DNA from: Chara braunii
Taxonomy: Eukaryota > Streptophyta > Charophyceae > Charales > Characeae
Direction: 5' to 3'
NCBI GenBank assembly: GCA_003427395.1
Contig: BFEA01000066.1
Coordinates: forward strand, 1,986,432-2,022,769
DNA length: 36,338 bases
The position numbers and the translations under genes were made by a program. The notes under the pieces are model-generated. The model saw nothing but the letters and a program-made list of their open reading frames with translations. It was not told the DNA's origin and searched no databases. Positions 33,395-36,338 of this stretch are shown here, piece by piece. How positions within the stretch are numbered: the first letter of the stretch is position 1; every line of letters starts with the position of its first letter.

Positions 33395-33844
33395 CCGATT
33401 TCGCTCCTCCTCTCCATCTTCTTTTTCGACCTCACCACCTCCATGACCTTCTCTTTCCTCTACCTTGCTTCCTTCGCCTCCTTGTTCACTCATCTCGATC
33501 CCCCACAAATGTCATTCCTCTCAATGGATCCCTCGCAATCCGGGACAGATACATTTGCAGGAGAAAAGAAGAGGGGGGGGGGGAAGGAACGATCGTAAAT
33601 AAACAGCAATAATAATAATAATATAACGAATATATACTTGCTATTTTCCTGCTTCGGTACAGGTATCTCTGCCAGTGGGCTTATCAGTGTAGGACGCGTG
33701 CGGCCCAGAAAGTTGAATACAACAATCTATCCCTATCACGATGAGCTTTAAGAAGGTTACCCGGACCTTTCGACCCGGGCAAGCTACTCGATAGATTCAT
33801 AAGTGTAACGCGCGCGTGCGCCCAGGTAAGAATCCTTTCTCAAC

Positions 33845-34184
33845 CTCACACACACACACACACACATACTCCATTGATAAAATGAGTAAAAACAAAATGA
33901 ATCTTCAGCTGAAACGTGGAAACATACACTGCTACTCTTTGATTTGCTCATTTCTATCGACCCAAGTAGCGTGCAGCCAGTCGCAAGTTGGAGACTTAGC
34001 TGTCTCTCTCTTTCCTTGATTGAATCATGAACGTCTCACACACTCACATTCCATCGTAAGGAAGAGCAAAAACTTAATGAACCTTCCTCTGAAACGAGGC
34101 AATATACGCTGTCACTTTTTGATTCGCTTGTTTTACCAATCCGAGTAGCGTGTGGCGCGCCGCGGGTTGGGGACCCAACTGTCG
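33845..34184 (+). repeat. 180-base tandem duplication
   Basis: About 33845..34004 and 34035..34184 share ACACAC-rich starts, AAACAAAATGAA or AAACTTAATGAA, CTGAAACG-GG-AA-ATAC, CTTTTTGATT, GAGTAGCGTG and GACTTAG/GACCCAACTGTC. Both encode the M-N-L-x-L-K-R-G-N-I motif in the same position, at 33897 and 34077. Confidence 0.8.
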
Positions 34185-34205
34185 GCCAAGGTTGAAGACT
34201 TATCG

Positions 34206-34350
34206 CCCCCCCCTCTCTCTCTCTTTCACTCGCTCTTCCTTTCTCTCTCCTTCCTCTCTCCTTCTTCGATCTCTCTCATCTCCTCCTTCTCTTTCCCTCT
34301 CTGATCTTTCTCCCCTCCTTCTCCCTCTTTCCGAACTTTGCGTCACTTCA
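34206..34350. repeat. CT-rich low-complexity tract
   Basis: About 145 bases almost entirely C and T (CTCTCTCT, TCCTTC, TTCTCCC) just upstream of the two open frames at 34389. It could serve as a promoter or leader pyrimidine tract, but pyrimidine tracts are common throughout this region. Confidence 0.8.
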
Positions 34351-34388
34351 CAACTCTCTCGTTTAGAACTCTGCGTCACTTCAGGAGT

Positions 34389-34634
34389 ATGGGCTCCGAG
34401 AGAACGAAAATGCTAACGATACTCGGCACATGTCACCGAATAATCGCGAACACTTATGATGCCACAGACTTGCCCGCAGTATTGACATTACTCGGAATCG
34501 AGCTCAAACTGATGGAATACCCATGGAAGATAATCCGCACGACAATACAAGCGTACATCAGAAATTGTAAAGACACGGAAGTTCAGACGAAATTCCAAGA
34601 GTATATTGACAATCAACAACCACCAGCCGAGTAA
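34389..34634 (+). CDS. Hypothetical 81-residue protein
   Basis: ATG at 34389 follows a CT-rich tract; stop TAA at 34632..34634. The peptide starts MGSERTKMLTILGTCHRI, continues with helix-favouring, mixed-charge sequence (LLGIELKLMEYPWKIIRTTI) and ends EYIDNQQPPAE. Composition is more protein-like than any other non-Gag frame here. I recognise no family. The next frame overlaps its end in the +1 register at an A9 run (34633..34641), so the two may be one gene with a frameshift, an intron boundary or a sequencing error. It may equally be a transposon remnant. Confidence 0.35.
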   Translation: MGSERTKMLTILGTCHRIIANTYDATDLPAVLTLLGIELKLMEYPWKIIRTTIQAYIRNCKDTEVQTKFQEYIDNQQPPAE

Positions 34635-34872
34635 AAAAAAACGAAATAAATCCCACGGTCAGACGAAACAACAGTTCAGAGAATATAATCCAAAAAAACT
34701 CCGAAACCAATATAGAACAAATTTCGCGAGAGAATTTTTAAAAATTTTCAATTTTTTTTTTCCAAAATTTGCAGATATAATGATGCAAGAAGTCCGTGAA
34801 AATTCCCGACTCGGAAATGCCAAGCGTATCTCACGTCTCAACAAGAAACGAAAAGACAAAGGAATGGACTAA
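34606..34872 (+). CDS. Hypothetical basic protein segment, possibly frameshifted C-terminal part
   Basis: Stop-free to 34872 in the frame +1 to the preceding one; it lacks its own early ATG (the frame opens with TTG). The peptide is strongly basic (SKKKRNKSHGQTKQQ, then RNQYRTNFAREFLKIFNFFF) and ends ISRLNKKRKDKGMD, like a nucleic-acid-binding tail. The DNA is A-rich, which by itself yields Lys and Asn codons, so the basic character is weak evidence. No known domain was seen. Confidence 0.28.
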   Translation: MTINNHQPSKKKRNKSHGQTKQQFREYNPKKLRNQYRTNFAREFLKIFNFFFPKFADIMMQEVRENSRLGNAKRISRLNKKRKDKGMD

Positions 34873-35622
34873 CTCACCTGGATTATGATATAACGCAATA
34901 CGACGAAAACAAAAATAAAAACAAAAACAAAAACGAAGTCGAGTAAGATAGACATAAAGGCATAACGGAATGCAAAATCCGACAGGGGAAAGTTTTGGGA
35001 CAGACAGTAGTACCAGAAACACATAGACCATTACGGACATTATAGGTATCAAGTTTTACTACTGTGAGATTCGACGACGACATGGACTTGATCAGAGCGC
35101 TACTACGGAGGACTCGGAGGAATGGATGATGAGTACACTTCGAGATTGAGGATAGCAGGTGGAGAGAACTAGGAAAATAGGGTATAAATATTGTGGACAG
35201 TGGATGAAATGATTATCTGAGCAGTGAGGTAGAAGGGTGATCGCGACATTGTCGCATGCCATGGACGAGACGTGTATACTGCGAAAGTAAAGCCTCGCAC
35301 ATTTAATGTGATATTTGCATGTGTATATCTGTGAGCACGGTCCTTCGAACTTGCGGGCGGTACCCGTCATGATCGGCATTGTATCTTCGTAGTTCTACTC
35401 TTCTGCTTACTGTCTCTACCTCTTTCATTTCTCTTCTCTGTTTCATCTGTTTATTGGATTTTCTACGTTTGTATCTGTTCATTTGCGTTTGGAGATCTGG
35501 TTAGCGAGGAGATTCTATTGGGGATTGGAGGATACTGTTGTTTATGTTGTGTTTTCGATTTTCAAGTCTGGAGACACGGTGGACCCATACCCGAATAGCC
35601 TAGAACTCAGGGAAGATGACGT
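34873..35622. other. A-rich then unique DNA, no gene seen
   Basis: An (AAAAAC)n-like run lies at 34910..34936. Short frames occur on both strands without support. The bases left of 35623 do not resemble the complement of a tRNA primer site. Confidence 0.6.
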
Positions 35623-36338
35623 TGTTGCGCGTGGCGGTCCTGCGCCCTGCTGGGGAGCGCTGAACCTCACGGTCGTGTCACGCTGGATGTTTCGTCTGAA
35701 AAGAACCAGTTACCACTCCAACCGTGCGCACGTGCTATACCTCTCACGACGCCCTGCGACAGGTCGGGACGTCGCGAGGTACAACTTACCTCTACGTGAG
35801 GGGCTATCACCACCGTCAGGTAGGCGTATCCCTGCTGAGCTATCGGCCCACGTGCGAAGGCTTTCACGTGTCTGAGTAGAGGTAGGTCGGTCGAGGGCGT
35901 TTGCTCGATCGCTGTAGCATAATATGGGGTACGCGAGGTAAGACGCCTAGAACTCACCCGTTAGATATTCAGGTCGAACTTTGAGATGGTCGTCTATATC
36001 CGTTTCTGTTCCCAAAGCACATTCTCCTTCTGACCTCTATGATCAATGTACGAAACTTGTCACTACCAAAGATGTTGTATTCTACTCATCGTATGCCTGA
36101 TCATCAGATAATATAGAAGTTATGTAAGACTTGATCGATGTATTACCGCTGGGAACCCTTCCCACTTTCACAAGTGTTGAGTGTCCAGAACTCTTCACGA
36201 CGTCAATCCCAGTCCAATCCAAACCATGCACAAGACAGACCTACACAACATAATGCAAAGACAGTTCACATGCCATGCACTAACGGCGTCAACCATCAAC
36301 CATTGACATTGTCCCTCACTCCCCAAACCATGCATGAC
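35623..36338 (-). mobile_element. Second copy of the inverted LTR end, cut by window edge
   Basis: Collinear with 23967..24710. Its start reads TGTTGCGCG where the other copy has TGTCGCTCG. It contains the complement of AGCTCAGCAGGGATACG at 35827..35843 and the CCTGTCG-AGG counterpart at 35753..35763. It could be the 5' LTR of the element whose 3' LTR begins at 23967, but no primer-binding site adjoins it, so a separate or solo LTR is equally possible. Confidence 0.78.

Overview
This is eukaryotic, repeat-dominated nuclear DNA with no intact cellular gene that I can defend. CpG is common, microsatellites (GA, TC, AAT, CA, TCTG) are long, and 460 N mark a scaffold gap. A tRNA-Asp-type primer-binding site and a Ty3/gypsy-like Gag point to the plant lineage. 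From memory the Gag resembles those abundant in charophyte algae such as Chara braunii; no search was possible, so treat that as a weak guess.

The core is one large retroelement on the + strand, 3949..23966. It has a 5' LTR (3949..11207, about 7.26 kb, TGTC...GACA), an 18-base primer-binding site (11210..11227), a 5.1-kb internal region (11210..16356) and a 3' LTR (16357..23966, with a gap). The LTRs are longer than the internal region. The only recognisable coding sequence is one gag frame (12995..14050) ending in a CCHC zinc knuckle and broken by four in-frame stop codons without a frameshift. No protease, reverse transcriptase or integrase is visible, so it is a non-autonomous gag-only element (TR-GAG/LARD-like) with giant LTRs.

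The insertions are nested. The left end of the element abuts the 3' end of an older, related LTR (3505..3948). The 3' LTR is cut about 51 bases short of its end by another related LTR in the opposite orientation, starting at 23967. A second copy of that inverted LTR end starts at 35623 and leaves the window on the right. All five LTR ends share a terminal domain.

The LTR-derived regions carry many short stem-loops with loops such as ACG, TAC or TACG. They form a 247-base dimeric array in both giant LTRs, and a roughly 2.7-kb field of varied hairpins (25380..28117) that includes an 11-unit 52-base tandem array.

The right third (28.2..35.6 kb) is a mosaic of AAT microsatellites, duplicated blocks, pyrimidine-rich tracts and TCTG repeats. 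It holds a few unrecognised open frames; the pair at 34389..34872 looks most protein-like. The left 3.5 kb holds short tandem duplications and no supportable gene.
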